64,000 nt of DNA. It comes from Cryptomeria japonica. Taxonomy: Eukaryota; Streptophyta; Pinopsida; Cupressales; Cupressaceae. The notes beneath the pieces were generated by a model. That model saw only the letters and a list, made by a program, of their open reading frames with translations. It was not told the DNA's origin and ran no database searches. Shown here in pieces: positions 45,331-57,379 of the stretch. A program made the translations under genes and the position numbers. The stretch spans positions 601,152,709 through 601,216,708 of the forward strand of contig NC_081413.1 of the NCBI RefSeq assembly GCF_030272615.1, read 5' to 3'. Within the stretch, counting starts at the first letter, position 1; the number at the start of each line of letters is the position of its first letter.

Positions 45331-45392
45331 AATGGAAATTAGATTCATTGTCTTCAGTTTATTTTGATAAAAATTAGATCTCCCTATGTGTA

Positions 45393-45645
45393 CAAACAAT
45401 TTTCTCTGTAGACAAATCTCCCTGTGTGTATAAATAAATCTCCTCTCTCTGTGAATGAATTTTCCCTGTGTAAAGAACAAAAGAAATGAATTCCTTTCTC
45501 TGTGAATGAATTTTCCCTGTGTAAAGAAATGAATTCCTTTCTCTGTGAATGAATTTTCCCTGCGTAGGAAACAAAAGAAATGAAGAAAAGATATAAACTC
45601 TCTCTATCTGTGAATGGATTTCCCTGTGTAGAAAACAAAGAAATG
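45393..45645. repeat. Second tandem array, CTGTGAATGAATTTTCCCTG units
   Basis: About five copies of CTCTGTGAATGAATTTTCCCTG followed by TGTAAAGAAATGAATTCCTT, with unit length varying between about 44 and 60 bp. It directly follows the 73-bp array but is unrelated in sequence. Confidence 0.75.
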
Positions 45646-45817
45646 GAAAAATCCCTCTGGTTACTGCTTCATTTTGTCCCTGAGACAAACCTGCAACATT
45701 GTTATTGCCTATTATTTACCCTGCTCTGAGTAATCTTCAATAAGATTAAAAGAAAAAAATTATAATACTCCTGTATAAGAAAAATGACAATAATATTATA
45801 ACTTATATATATATTAT

Positions 45818-45848
<31 letters not shown>

Positions 45849-46679
45849 AACAAATAACCCAAAAAAAACGAGAAAAGCATATCGAACGTTAGGAAAAAAC
45901 CTTCCAAAAACTCTCGTAACGCATGGCGTTTTTGTTGGACGTCGGCAATGTGTGCATGGACGGTTACGTTGAACCGTCGCAGAGTACGGAGGGGCCCGCA
46001 GGTCCCCTCACCTCTGCGGACCTGCGCATGCAGGGCCGCAGGGGTGATGGGACCCGTGGTCCCCACCCCGCACCCTACATTAAACCAAAAACTGTGCGTT
46101 AATTAAGTTCTTTTCTCCCTCTAAGTTGTAATCGAAATTTTTCTTGGGGATTTATTTTATAGATTAATACATGTGTTAGTTGCTAAGTTATTTAATTTTT
46201 TTGTTGATAGTAATGACATTTAGGAATTAATACTTAAGTCAATCACTAGGTTATTTAGTTAAATTGTTTTTTTTGTTGATAATAATGGCATTTAGGAAAT
46301 AATGTTTTTCGAGTATTTTGGTAAACTTTAAGATATTGTATTTCGACTTAGAAAAATTGGGCTAATATGTAGCAAGCTCATAATTAAATTGTCTTAGCAA
46401 GTTTTTTTTTTTAAATCGTAGACTATTTCCTTTTAAAATTTAAGTTACTCAACCCATTAAGAATTGTTGATTGGTCTTTAATACAAATGCTTAAATGTAA
46501 TCGTTATTTTGGATCCATAGCATGCGAATTATTTATAGAATAATTATATCTTCATGAAATTACTATTATGCAAGTTTCATTGTTATGCAAATTACACTTC
46601 AAGTAGTTACTTCAATTATTTACGCTTTCATTTTGTTATTCGTAGTTAGAAAACTAAATAAAGGAAGTTGGAAAATCAA
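45646..46679. other. No gene; TA run and GC-rich palindromic patch
   Basis: Holds a TA-dinucleotide run near 45806-45850 and a GC-rich patch at 45950-46078 with self-complementary words (GGACCTGCGCATGCAGG and CGCAGGTCCCC). Probably part of an old LTR. Confidence 0.4.
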
Positions 46680-47820
46680 AACTAGCAGCGTTCGGTATAT
46701 ATGGTGCCTCTGGGTCACGCTTACGGGTAATGTCGTCGTGTTGAACTACTGCACTTAACGCCTAATAAAGCTGCATTAACGACGTCTGTGGCATCGTCCC
46801 TATAAATCGTCAGGGAGTAATAAAGGACATTTGGAAGTTAAAAATCCAAGGGGCGGGTAATCCCTCTTGGATCGATAATTTGATAAGATAACTTTTAAAT
46901 GAATTTCACATTCGTTGAGATAAACCATAGTAAACCCCTCTTAGGGATGGTCAAGTTAAAAGCTCTCGTGAAATTTACTTTATTTATTTATTCACCTCGA
47001 AGGGATATTGGTGATTTGCAATTGGGTGACGCTCATGATAAGTATTAGGTTCTAGTTATTTTGTTTAGGCCACAAGCAATAGGCCATCTTGAGCCTTCGC
47101 TTAAGTGCTACCTTCGTGGGTAGCAACCGCAGAGGAACTGTCTGGGACACTGACCCTAGAAAGGGTTGCGTACCCACAAATCAGTTTACATCAAACCATA
47201 GATTAGAAAATAGAACTACATACTTTACGCCTTGATCCCGTGCCAAAGCGGGTATGTAGGCAGTCTTGGGACGGAGTTGTCTCTCGTATTCAGGCGTTCG
47301 TGGGTAGGGTCTAGGCTTGGTTGAGTAAGAATCCTAATTGAAAGATAAGATAATCAAACTTAATTCAATGCATACTCGGAAGGAATCCCGTATGGATTCG
47401 CTTGACTTCCCGAGGCTTTAAGCCAAATTCCGAGGCGGAATTCAAGCTTGTATTATTTTCTTATTACTCCTAAGGACGGCGACCTCGGTGCATTCTTGTT
47501 AGAAGAATGTAGTACTTAGTGAGTGGCTCAGGACCCGAATGGTCCCGATGAGTCTAAGTCTCTGGCCAGAGCATCTCCTATCCCGTATGGATGGATGCCT
47601 ACCCCGTATGGGTAGATGCCTATCCTGTATTGGATAGATGGAAATTACGTCCCGTATGGACAATTGCCTAACCCGTATGGTTAGAAGCTCATCCCGAATG
47701 GATGAATGCCCAATCCTATTTGGATGGATGCCCAGAGCATGCAATTGAATAAAACATAATAAAATATATATATATATATATACTCAAATTTTGTTGGATG
47801 AATTATGGTGGGTTATTACA
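46680..47820 (-). repeat. Old LTR-like sequence (Ty3/gypsy type?)
   Basis: Read on the minus strand it starts TGTAATAACCCACC at 47820, a common LTR beginning, with a TATA run at 47766-47785. The plus strand has TTTACGCCTTGATCCCG and GGGTATGTAGGCAG near 47225-47262, wording found in LTRs of plant gypsy elements. The far end was not fixed, and no internal coding region adjoins, so it may be a solo LTR. Confidence 0.45.
47383..47725. repeat. Array of small hairpins with a CGTAT loop
   Basis: Nine short inverted repeats with loop CGTAT or a close variant: 47383-47399 (GAATCC/GGATTC), 47531-47545 (GGACC/GGTCC), 47580-47592 (ATCC/GGAT), 47599-47615 (CTACCC/GGGTAG), 47619-47636 (CTATCC/GGATAG), 47649-47661 (GTCC/GGAC), 47668-47684 (CTAACC/GGTTAG), 47689-47705 (TCATCC/GGATGA), 47713-47725 (ATCC/GGAT). 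The stems differ between units, yet both arms change together. Confidence 0.8.
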
Positions 47821-48238
47821 TCTTTCGAATAGGATTCTCTTTCTTTTGCCATCCAACAGAGAATAGAGAACAAAGTTTAAAAAAAACACAGGAAGAGAAA
47901 TTTAGGGAAGTGGTAGGTAGGTTGAATGACATTTTGGTGTGCTGAGACCTCAATATTTCACCCACGACCTGATTAAAGCAATTTTGTGCAGAAAATGGAA
48001 ACGGGGGAGGAAAAGATTGGTCCCAGGGGAGAAAATGGGAGCAGCGTGAAGGCAATGAATGCCAAGAAAAATCTCACAACGTGAGCAACAGGGGGAGAAT
48101 GTAGAGAAAAGAGAGAGAGTGCCAAAAGAGAGAATGGAAGGAATAAAGGGTAGCTTATGAATGAAAGAGATTCATTGCAGCGAATATGGTTGGTAGGTGT
48201 AAAAGTCAAATATCACAGCTGATGACCACACCCTCCCA

Positions 48239-48580
48239 GTGTATGCTGATATGGGAGATTTGGAATGGGTAATAAGGCCACATCAAAGCATAGAGGAGAA
48301 AATCACAAAGATGGAAGTCAAAGCTGGAGAGAAGACAAGTGCAAGAAAAATCTTGCCAAGTCTAGAGTTTAGAAGCATAGACAAAGCATGCAAATTGTTT
48401 GACAGAATGCCCAAAAGAAAGGGGGTTTCATGGGATGCGATGATTGTAGGATTTGCACAATTTGGAGTTGTTGAAAAGGCTTTGAAAATTTTCCAGAAAA
48501 TGTAATTGGTAGGTGAAAAGCCAGGCTTCGCAGTAGCTGCCAGCATACTCCCAAATGAGAGCTTGGTGTCGCTAGGTTAG
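48239..48580 (+). pseudogene. PPR (pentatricopeptide repeat) gene fragment
   Basis: The frame includes MYADMGDLE, like the MYAKCGDLE end of a PPR motif, and then ACKLFDRMPKRKGVSWDAMI followed by VGFAQFGVVEKALKIFQKM, a clear PLS-type PPR unit pair. After a TAA at 48503 the same frame continues with LVGEKPGFAVAASILPNESL, matching the next motif (EGVKPDxxTFxSVLPAC). So it is a short piece of an organelle RNA-binding PPR gene with an internal stop and no start or C-terminal domain. Probably a captured or leftover gene fragment. Confidence 0.75.
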
Positions 48581-50765
48581 ATGCTAAACCACAGTGTTGT
48601 CGTTCATTATAAATGATAATGGATTGTCCATTCAAATATCCATTGTCAAAAATAGTCAATTACGCGATGGGTTTTGAATAAGAGATTTATCCTTTTTGTT
48701 TAAGATTATATTGTGACAAATTATTTAAGGCATGTGTTTATGATAATGTATGAATGACATTATTAAGTTAGCAAATATTGATATGATTATGTGAACAATA
48801 ATTGTAATATTTCTATTTGGACAAACTGTAGAGATTAGTTACGATGGTTTTTAAGTAAGGTTATATACATTATTAAATAGTGAAACTTTAATGTCAAGAT
48901 CAAATTAAATATTTATTGGAGAGATGAATATAATATTATAATGTAGTACAATATTCTTGTAATTTAGGGATATCCGTTATGTCTATTATGTGTCCCCTAT
49001 TATTAATGTATAAATGTAGAAGTGATAAATGGATAATGCATCATTGCAGAACTTTAATCAAGTTTGAATTTCATACTCGTGGATATTGATAATCTATCAT
49101 GTAGAAATTATAGCAAAGTACGCCATATCATGATCATAACATCGATACAAACTTGATGATCGTGACCTTCACCATAAATCCTTAGGAATGGGTTATAATG
49201 GAAGGGTGTCATGTTGTAAATGATACCTTCCAATGTATTAGTGACATGCTTAATTAGAGTAGTGAAGGAGCTCAATCATATAATATGATGCCTATTAGGT
49301 GTCGTTTATTCTTGTGTGCTAGCCAATAAAATCTCACACGAATTTGCATTACAATATAACTTTTGGATGTGATAATTATGAATTCAATATGGAAACTTCA
49401 TCTTAATGTATACAATATATGACATGGTGTCATGGACAAACGATTATGTATAGTTCATGCAAACTATGATAATTCTTGTTAAATAAATAACCTAACTTCA
49501 GTGTTATGGAGATGAGCCTTTAGGATATAATGAGGAAAATTTACTAACTAAGAACTTATGGTAATCAAAGGATAATAATTTGAATAACTATATGTTCGAA
49601 TTTTAAGAGAAACAAGATGGCAAATCTAGTTATAGATGGATTCTTTAGGTATAAGATAACCTTATGATATGAATCGAGCATAAGATATAATTTGTATAAG
49701 TCTCGGCTCTTGGTTATATAATATTGCGAGGGTGACTTGTATAGTGGCACTATAACCACACCTTACTAAATATATCTCTAATGCTAAAACTTTGTACTTT
49801 GACAATCTTTTAATATCGTGGTAAAGACCCTTTATATGATTGAATGGTCTATCAACCTCGTAAAGATGAGATACTAGATATAAGAATTATGATGTGAAGT
49901 AAGGATGGGTGTTATAATTAAATTAGATTTATTTTATATTAACTATGCTATTATGCCTAGTTTATGTGTAGGGATTTGATTTGGACAAGTTGTCCTTATA
50001 AGTGCCCGTTGTCTAGGTTGTGTCATTGAAGACAGGTGATGGTTCACTACTTATTTAATTATAAGATGTTACAATTGTGACCACAAAATATAAATAAGTT
50101 GGAGATCTTAATCAAAGTAATGCCCATCCTCACATTGAACCAATATATTATAGTAACATCGTATATGTGTTCTTATTGTTTGCTTTACATGGTCTTGATT
50201 CATAACTTGACCATCCTTGGTTCCTCAAGAGTGACAGTATGTCAAGGATTGCAAAACCTCAAGGCATATATCTCACTCATTTATGAAACAAAATGGTTGG
50301 AGAGTATTTATATAGATTAACTTAACTTGGGAATAGGGTTGGCTTTCTCTCCATATTGTTAAGCATTTAATCATAGTTGATAATTAGTGAAAGGAATCCT
50401 AATAGTTAGCTATGAAATTTGACTATCGTTATTTAATAAGATTGGATATTATGTGGGTATTAATGTAAATTGAGCTAAAATATATATAGCGCTATATCTT
50501 ATTAAGCTTCAACCTAAGATGATACAATAATTATCATATGCATTGATATAAATACATAACATTGTATTCGTTGTGGAAAACTCTAAATGGTTGTGTACTC
50601 CTACATTGGGGTATACATGACCAATAAACTAAGCAAGTTGGAAAAGTATTAGACATAACAATATTGGTCAACTAAGTATTGGAAAATCCTATTGTACTGG
50701 CAATTCATGTAGGAAGCTCAGTTAATGTTAGTTTATCTTCCATTCTTAATGATATAATAAGACAT
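48581..50765. other. No recognisable gene
   Basis: About 2.2 kb of AT-rich DNA with no ORF above 75 codons, no terminal repeat and no known domain. Confidence 0.5.
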
Positions 50766-50770
50766 ATTAT

Positions 50771-52662
50771 TGTTGGTTAACATATTTGTCACTTCTATTT
50801 TATACTCTTTTGCCCATGTCAATGATAATCTTACCAATAGTTGAGTTGCTTGCAATGGTATTTATAAGTGCTCTCTGCTTGTTTTACAAGGCACAACTAC
50901 CTTCAGATGATTTACAATGAATAGAAACAAAGGGTATGCTTTTCACCATAAAGAAGAAAAGGCAAACCAACACCTACCCATAACCATGAAAGTAGATGTA
51001 GAAGATTGATTTTATAATGAAGTGAATGTAGATAAATGACACAAAGTTTACTTATTCCACACTCACAAATGATATCTAGGGAAAGAAAGAGCAGCAGAAC
51101 CCTTTAATAGATGATTTAATCTAAATTCAAAGTTTCAAAATTAAATACATACACAATCCGTTATAACAGGATGACACTGAAAGCAATTGCAAAGAAACAC
51201 AGTTCATTACAATTTAAAGAAAAGTATCAAAATTCAAAGATTCAAAAACATCTTCATAATTCCTTCCATATCAAAATCTGAGTTCATAGATTCAATATCA
51301 TATACCATAAAACTGTGCATAAGAAAAAGCTATACTGTCTTTCCCCCCCCCCCCTTTCTCCTTTCTTTTTTTAATCTATACTATCATCTGTTTATACTAA
51401 AAATCCCCTTTTTCCGTTTCCAAGAAACGATTCATTTCATAGTAACTATCTTTGAAAATGACCGCCTTTAAACATATTTAAGGAAAACGAAATTATCAAA
51501 AAACCCTATTAAAAGCACTAATCATTGCATTATAAACATCTACTAGCTTTACACTTCTTCATTAGGTGTTGGATTCTGACCTACAATCTGATTATCAATC
51601 CTCTCAGCCTTTGTGTCCTCTTCGATGAGCACCCAGAGGACGGCTGAAAATTCATCTTCATCTTCATCTTCATCTTCTATAAGTTCTTGAGCAAGGTCGA
51701 TCAAGTCGAAAAGGATGTCGTCCTGCATGTGCTCCACATCTGGCTGAATCATGGGTCCCTTCCCTTTAAGCACCATGTCCAAAAAACTAATTACCAGGTC
51801 TCCTTCTTGCCATAATTTCTTCTTCCAAATGTTGTTCATGATTTCTAACTTGCTCCGCAATCTTTTCTAGCAATGCTATAGTTTTTCTATATTTGGTAAA
51901 TTCAATTCGATTTTTCCATGCAAGAGACCACAATCCTAGGATAATATTCCCTTGCTCAGTTGCTGGCCAATTTAGGTTTGGACTATCAAATGGCAGCTGA
52001 CCATCATGAGGGAGAACCATCTGAGATAAGGAAGCTCATAATGACATGCGTTACTCTGATCAACTCTTGAAGGTGGTGCATTAAATTTCCCATGAAAGAT
52101 GATAATATCAAGTTTTACGACCTTTGCCGCCACCTTTACATGCTTCCAACTGTTTGATCTGTCATTAATTACAGTACTTGCAAATCTTTCCTTGATATGT
52201 TGCTTGGAATTTGAGCGTAGCATGGTGACAAGTTGAGCCGAAACTGCGACGACCCCAACACAAGGTTCTGCCATATCAAGGCTTGATTGCTAAGAAAACA
52301 AGGTTAGTCCATATGGATTGCTTTACAAGGTGGTGGCGCTCGAGAATCAAGGCAAGATCTTTAGATCGCATAGTCGTGAGAAATCAGAACTCTGCAACCA
52401 ACGACCAAGACTTCAAGTTTATTAGAAACTTCCGTCCAAGCGATCAAAACGAAGAAACTAAGGAAACAAGTCGGACAATCGGCAACTTATAGAAAATCAT
52501 AACCACGCGACATAGCTATGAAATACAAGGGACAAGTGACTGAGGTTGAAAACACATAAAAACCGCGATTCGAGACTTCGATTATCAAGCGAACAATAAG
52601 GTTCACGATGCAAGGGCACACAAAGACCTGAAAAGTATAAAGAGCACAAGGCTTGGATAACA
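50771..52662 (-). repeat. Element C 3' LTR
   Basis: 1,892 bp, plus-strand TGTTGGTTAACA...GGATAACA. It contains a 12-base C run at 51343-51354 and a broken minus-strand coding region at 52274-51549. Confidence 0.88.
51549..52274 (-). pseudogene. ORF carried inside the element C 3' LTR
   Basis: Three overlapping minus frames can be read in succession: 52274-51972 starts MAEPCVGVVAVSAQLVTML and includes NSWKHVKVAAKVVKLDIIIF; 52020-51787 includes WPATEQGNIILGLWSLAWKN and a coiled coil with LEKIAEQVRNHEQHLEEEI; 51860-51549 starts MRSKLEIMNN and ends in an acidic stretch (ELIEDEDEDEDEF) and PNEEV. The same chain of frames is found in the other LTR, with conserved protein sequence. Function unknown; coding sequence within an LTR is unusual in plants. 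At least one frameshift separates the first two frames. Confidence 0.5.
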
Positions 52663-54805
52663 TTGGCTCTGACTGGGGACTGCATTTTGTGTAAAAATGT
52701 AGAGAACTCCGAAAACTCTGGGATAGACTAGTGCCTGTCCATTGGGCAACAAAGTCAAGAAATGGCAAAGGATAGGGAGTTGCTTGTAGAAGGGTGGCGG
52801 GGAGTTGGGCACAAGCCAAAAAGAGACAAGGCAAAAATGAAGCTAAACTAACCACACACACCAAACCACCTAAAAATATATATACACGACAATAAGGCCC
52901 TACCTCAAGGGTACTCAAGATTGCTCAAATGTATCCATTAACAGGCTGAGAAAAGTAGGCACCCATGCAAAACAATTAACTATGGCCAAATGGTATGATG
53001 AAAAACAATTGCCACTTGTCGATAGCTCCATTGATGAATCTCAATTTAATGAAATGCAAAAAAATCATGTATATACATTCATGCCCAAACAACCGATCTT
53101 CACGATGCACCTCTCTAACATAACTAGTCATACCTTCATAATCTTCTTTAGATAACTGAGAACCATCCGGTTGGAAGAACATAGATTGCATACCTTCGTT
53201 CAAATCAGTATTCTCTTGACAAAGATCAACAATGATATCACTATCATCAACACTATTAGTCACTGGGTTATTACTTACTAGGAAAACATTTCCATGCTCT
53301 TCAACAACCAATTTAACTAGTTTATTTTCTTTGAACACAAACACGATATCTTTATCTCCTTTAGCTGAAACTTCATTCTTAAACAAACAATCACTAGTAA
53401 AGATCTGATTTCTCCTTTTTGGCTGGTGCAAGATTATACCATTATTTGCAGAGTCACTTCCTAAAACACATCCATCTGAGTCATTTCTATCATGAGAATC
53501 ATTGGATAACTCAAAATCATATTATTCAAAAAGAGGATTGTCCCTAATATTGGAATCACCACAAAATTCAGTTGGCAAATATAACACATTGAACCTAGTC
53601 CAACCATTATTATTCTCAAGATTTTGTAACTACTTCTCCATTTTCATCATTGTTGTAACATCAATTTCAGGTGCAACATCTATTATGATTTCATTTAAAT
53701 ACACATAGGAAGCTTGAGAAGTTAAAAATTCTTTTTGCGGATCATAAAATGAATTAACCTCTGGGCATGCGGCTAATGTTGATGTGGATTCACATTCTAC
53801 CAACATAGGGTCAAATCTGACAAGAAGCACTCCTACCTCTCTCACACAAAGAAAGCTATCATTGGGAATACAAATAGGATCTTCATTGAGGATACATGCA
53901 GGCTGAGAGTGTAAACTATTCTCACCTTTTACAAGTTCAACTAGACTATCTTCATATGCATGCATTTCTCCTTTTGATAAATTTTATCCTTAGACATTTT
54001 ATCAAGAGTTTCAAACAAAGGTGTATTCATACCTCTTTTTATATGGCTGGAGTTACAAATGAATGAATCTATTCCAACTTCATAACATGACCATTTTCAT
54101 CCTCAATGCCACACAAAAAGTCACCAACTGAGCCTTCCAAGCACCAATGTGGAATAAAAACAACACTATGTTCCTCTGGTAGCACCTCTTTTTCTTGGGG
54201 AGTAAATTATTGCTCGATTTCACTCATTTGCATGCATTTCAAGAGAGATTTTGGTTCTTTACAATCTTTATTTTTGTTGTTGGTAATTATTCCATGGAAT
54301 AGACAAATTACTCAACTCAACCAACACTTGCGCAAAGTCTTATTTACCAAGAACATAAAAGTTATAAGAACCTTGGTCTTCATTTTCTGATTCTTCTTTA
54401 AGCAACCTTAGTCTTTCTACTATTGCTTGTAACTTATGAATCTCTTATTTAAGGTCTTTGAGCAAGTAATATCTATGACACAAACCTCTTACTAGCAGTG
54501 CAAAATTGCAATCTTTAGATGGATGTAATCTTTTCTTTTCAGCGTCGGAGATACTTTCTTTGAAAGCATTTCAAAAAGAATGAAGTATCTTGTAATCTTT
54601 AGCCAATATTTCCTCTATTGTTGGTGTAGGTTGTCCTTTCGATATGAATTGATTTCTTGCATTGGTCTGGCACTGAACCATCTTTATGAGATTTTTAATT
54701 AAACAGTCACCAATCTCCATTCTTGGGGAAGCACTAATAAATATTTGAAGCAAGAAGGGACTGACCTTTTCATTTCGCTTCCCTAGTAGAGTCGCCAAAA
54801 AAATC
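52663..54805 (-). pseudogene. Element C interior, broken ORF without pol
   Basis: One minus frame can be followed from about 53965 to 52976 through two internal stops; it includes MHAYEDSLVELVKGENSLHS, CVREVGVLLVRFDPML and RRNQIFTSDCLFKNEVSAKG. A separate frame, 54798-54571, starts right at the primer site (MATLLGKRNEKVSPFLLQIF). None matches gag or pol motifs I know. A polypurine tract before the 3' LTR is weak (CCCCAGTCAGAGCCAATG on minus). Confidence 0.45.
54780..54797 (-). other. Primer-binding-site-like sequence of element C
   Basis: The minus strand reads TGGCGACTCTACTAGGG a few bases after the LTR end, similar in wording to TGGCGCC/TGGCGAC primer sites of plant Ty3/gypsy elements. The tRNA is not assigned. 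Confidence 0.55.
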
Positions 54806-56683
54806 TATTGGTTAACAAATTTGTCACTTTTGTTTTATACTCTTTTGCCCATGTTAATGACAATATGACCAATAATTGAGTCGTTTGCAATGGTATTTAC
54901 AAAGTGCTCTATGATTGTTTTACAAGGTGCAACTACCTTCAGATGATATACAATGAATAGAAACAAAGGGTATGCTTTTCACCAGAAAGCAGAAAAGGCA
55001 AACCAACACCTACTCATAACCATGAAAGTAGATGTAGAAGATTGATTTTATAATGAAGTGAATGTAGATAAATGACACAGAGTTTACTTATTCCACACTC
55101 ACAAATGATATCCAGGGAAAGAAAGAGCAACATAACCCTTTAACAGATGCTTTAATCTAAATTCAAATTCAGAATTAAATACACACATAGTCCATTATAG
55201 CAGGATGACACTGAAAGCAATTGCAAAGACACATAGTTCATTACAATTTAAAGAAAAAGTTCCAAAATTCAAAGATTCAAAAATATCTTCATAATTCCTT
55301 CCATATCAAAATCTGAGTTCATAGATTCAATATCATATACCATAAAACTGCGTAGAAGAGAAAGCTACACTGTCTTCCCCCCCCCCTTCCTTCTCCTCTT
55401 TTTTATCTATACTATCATCTATTTATATTAAAAATCCCGTTTTTCCATTTCCAAGAAATGGTTCATTTCACAGTAACTGTCTTTGAAAATGATTGCCTTT
55501 AAGCATATTTAAGGAAAATGAAATTATTAGAAAACTCTATTAAAAGCACTAATCCTTGCATTATAAACAACTACTAGCTTTACAGTTCTTCTTCATTAGG
55601 CGTCAGGTTCTGACCTGCAATCTGATTGTCAATCCTCTCAGCCTTTATCTCCTCTTCGATGAGAACCCAGAGGACGACTGAAAATTCATCTTCATCTTCT
55701 ATAAGTTCTCGAGCAAGGTTGGTCAATTCGGAAAGGATGTCATCCTGCATGTGCTCCATGTTTGGCTGAATCATGGGTCCCTTCCCTTTAAGTACCATGT
55801 CCGCAAAAATAATTACCAGGTCTCCTTCTTGCCACAATTTCTTCTTCCAAACATTGTTCGTGATTTCTAGCTTGCTCCGCAATCTTTTCTAGCAGTGCGA
55901 TAGTTTTTCTATATTCAACAAATTCATTTCTCTGTTTCCATGCAAGAGATTGCAATCCTAGGATAATATTCCCTTGCTTAGTTGTTGGTCAATTTAGGCC
56001 TGGATTATCAAATGGCAGCTGACCATCATGAGGGAGAACCATCTGGCATAAGAAATCTCATAATGACATGCGTTACTCCAATCAGCTCCTGAAGGTGGTG
56101 CATTAAATTTCTTGTGAAAGATGATAATATCAAATTTTATGGCCTTCATCGCCACCTTTACGTGCTTCCAACTGTTTAATTTGTCATTAATAATAATACC
56201 TACAAATCTTTCCTTGAGATGTTTCTTGGAATTTGAGTGTCGCATGGCGACAAGTTGATTCGTAACCGCGATGACCCCAACACAAGGTTTTGTCGTATCA
56301 AGGCTTGACTACTAAGCAAACAAGGTTAGTCCGTATAGATCACTTTACAAAGTGGTGGCACCCAAGAATCGAGGCAGGATGTTTAGATCACATAGTCGTG
56401 AGAAATCAGAACTCCACAACCAACGACTGGGACTTTGAGTTTTTTAGAAACTTCAATCCAAGTGATCAAAACCAAGAATCTAAGGAAACAAGTCGGACAA
56501 TTGGGAACTTATAGAAACTCATAACCCCACGACATAGTTATGAAATACAAGGGACAAGCGACTGGGTTTGAAAACACATGAAAGCAATGATTCAAGACTT
56601 AGATCATCAAGCGAACAATAAGGTCCACGATGCGGGGCACACAAAGACGCGAAAAGTAAAAAGAGCACAAGGATTGGATAAAA
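54806..56683 (-). repeat. Element C 5' LTR
   Basis: 1,878 bp, direct repeat of 50771-52662. The C run is 10 bases (55377-55386) and the acidic codon repeat is shorter. Flanked on the right by the target duplication ATTAT at 56684-56688. Confidence 0.88.
55580..56275 (-). pseudogene. ORF carried inside the element C 5' LTR
   Basis: Counterpart of 51549-52274. 56245-55994 includes SWKHVKVAMKAIKFDIIIFH, and 55882-55580 starts MRSKLEITNNVWKKKLWQEG and ends PNEEEL. The middle frame is more damaged than in the other LTR. The acidic stretch is ELIEDEDEF, four residues shorter than its partner through loss or gain of 12 bp in a CTTCAT repeat. Confidence 0.5.
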
Positions 56684-56688
56684 ATTAT

Positions 56689-57379
56689 ATAATACTAGAA
56701 TGGTATTTAGTTATTGGGGTAAATAATTCTTAATGATGCCTTCAGTGTAAGAACCTTAGTATAGAATATATTATATGTATTCTAAATGGAGTTGCTTTCC
56801 TATGAGTTGATCTGAACTAAGGTAACTTGTGTTGAGTAGTAGGCCTAGCTCGAAAATCAATATGACTAAACCCTGGAAACATGTGTGTAGGTGTTCTTTT
56901 GAGAGACCTTGTAAGGAGAACAACATGTGACTTTGACCTGTTTGGAAGCGGGAACGTAGGAAGTCCTTGGGTGAAGGATGCCCATGTGATTTCAAGTCCA
57001 TAGGAGTAGGGTCTAGGAGGGATAACTCCAAGGTATGGGGTTCTTCCTAACTTATTGACCTTTCCTTCTACTAGGCTTCAAATGACGCTGAATAGGCTTT
57101 AGAAGATTATGAAAGAGATAAAAAAGCCTTATAGCTCATATTTAATATATATCATGTTTTTGAATGAATAGTTGATAAAGTGAAAGGGTAGCCCACCTTA
57201 TGGTCAGTTTGTTTTGGATCCAAGTGATCTTATGCAGTTGAATGATTTAATCCTAGACCCATAAGAATTTGTGTATACTCCTAGATTAGTCAATTATGAT
57301 CTATTTGTTCTGAATTAGGAACCTCTCTTCCAGTTATAGTGCTAAGCCATGTACAGGTGTTGAATTTTATGGCTACAGA
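56689..57379. other. No recognisable gene
   Basis: Sequence between element C and the family B LTR. Short ORFs only, no domain. Confidence 0.45.

Larger units (their letters stand above)
50766..56688 (-). mobile_element. Element C: LTR retrotransposon, 1.9-kb LTRs, no pol
   Basis: Two direct repeats, 50771-52662 and 54806-56683, enclose 2.14 kb. The pentamer ATTAT flanks both outer ends (50766-50770 and 56684-56688). The ends are TG...CA at the intact ones; two ends have single changes. A primer-site-like TGGCGACTCTACTAGGG lies just inside the right LTR on the minus strand, giving minus orientation. The interior has broken ORFs without protease, RT, RNase H or integrase motifs, so this is a non-autonomous (LARD-like) element, perhaps of Ty3/gypsy origin judging by the primer-site wording. 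The LTRs differ by many substitutions, so insertion is not recent. Confidence 0.88.

Noticed and set aside
47816-48209. Ser/Phe/Pro-rich minus ORFs of about 80 codons
   Set aside because: Composition follows the purine-rich plus strand; no similarity or exon signals.
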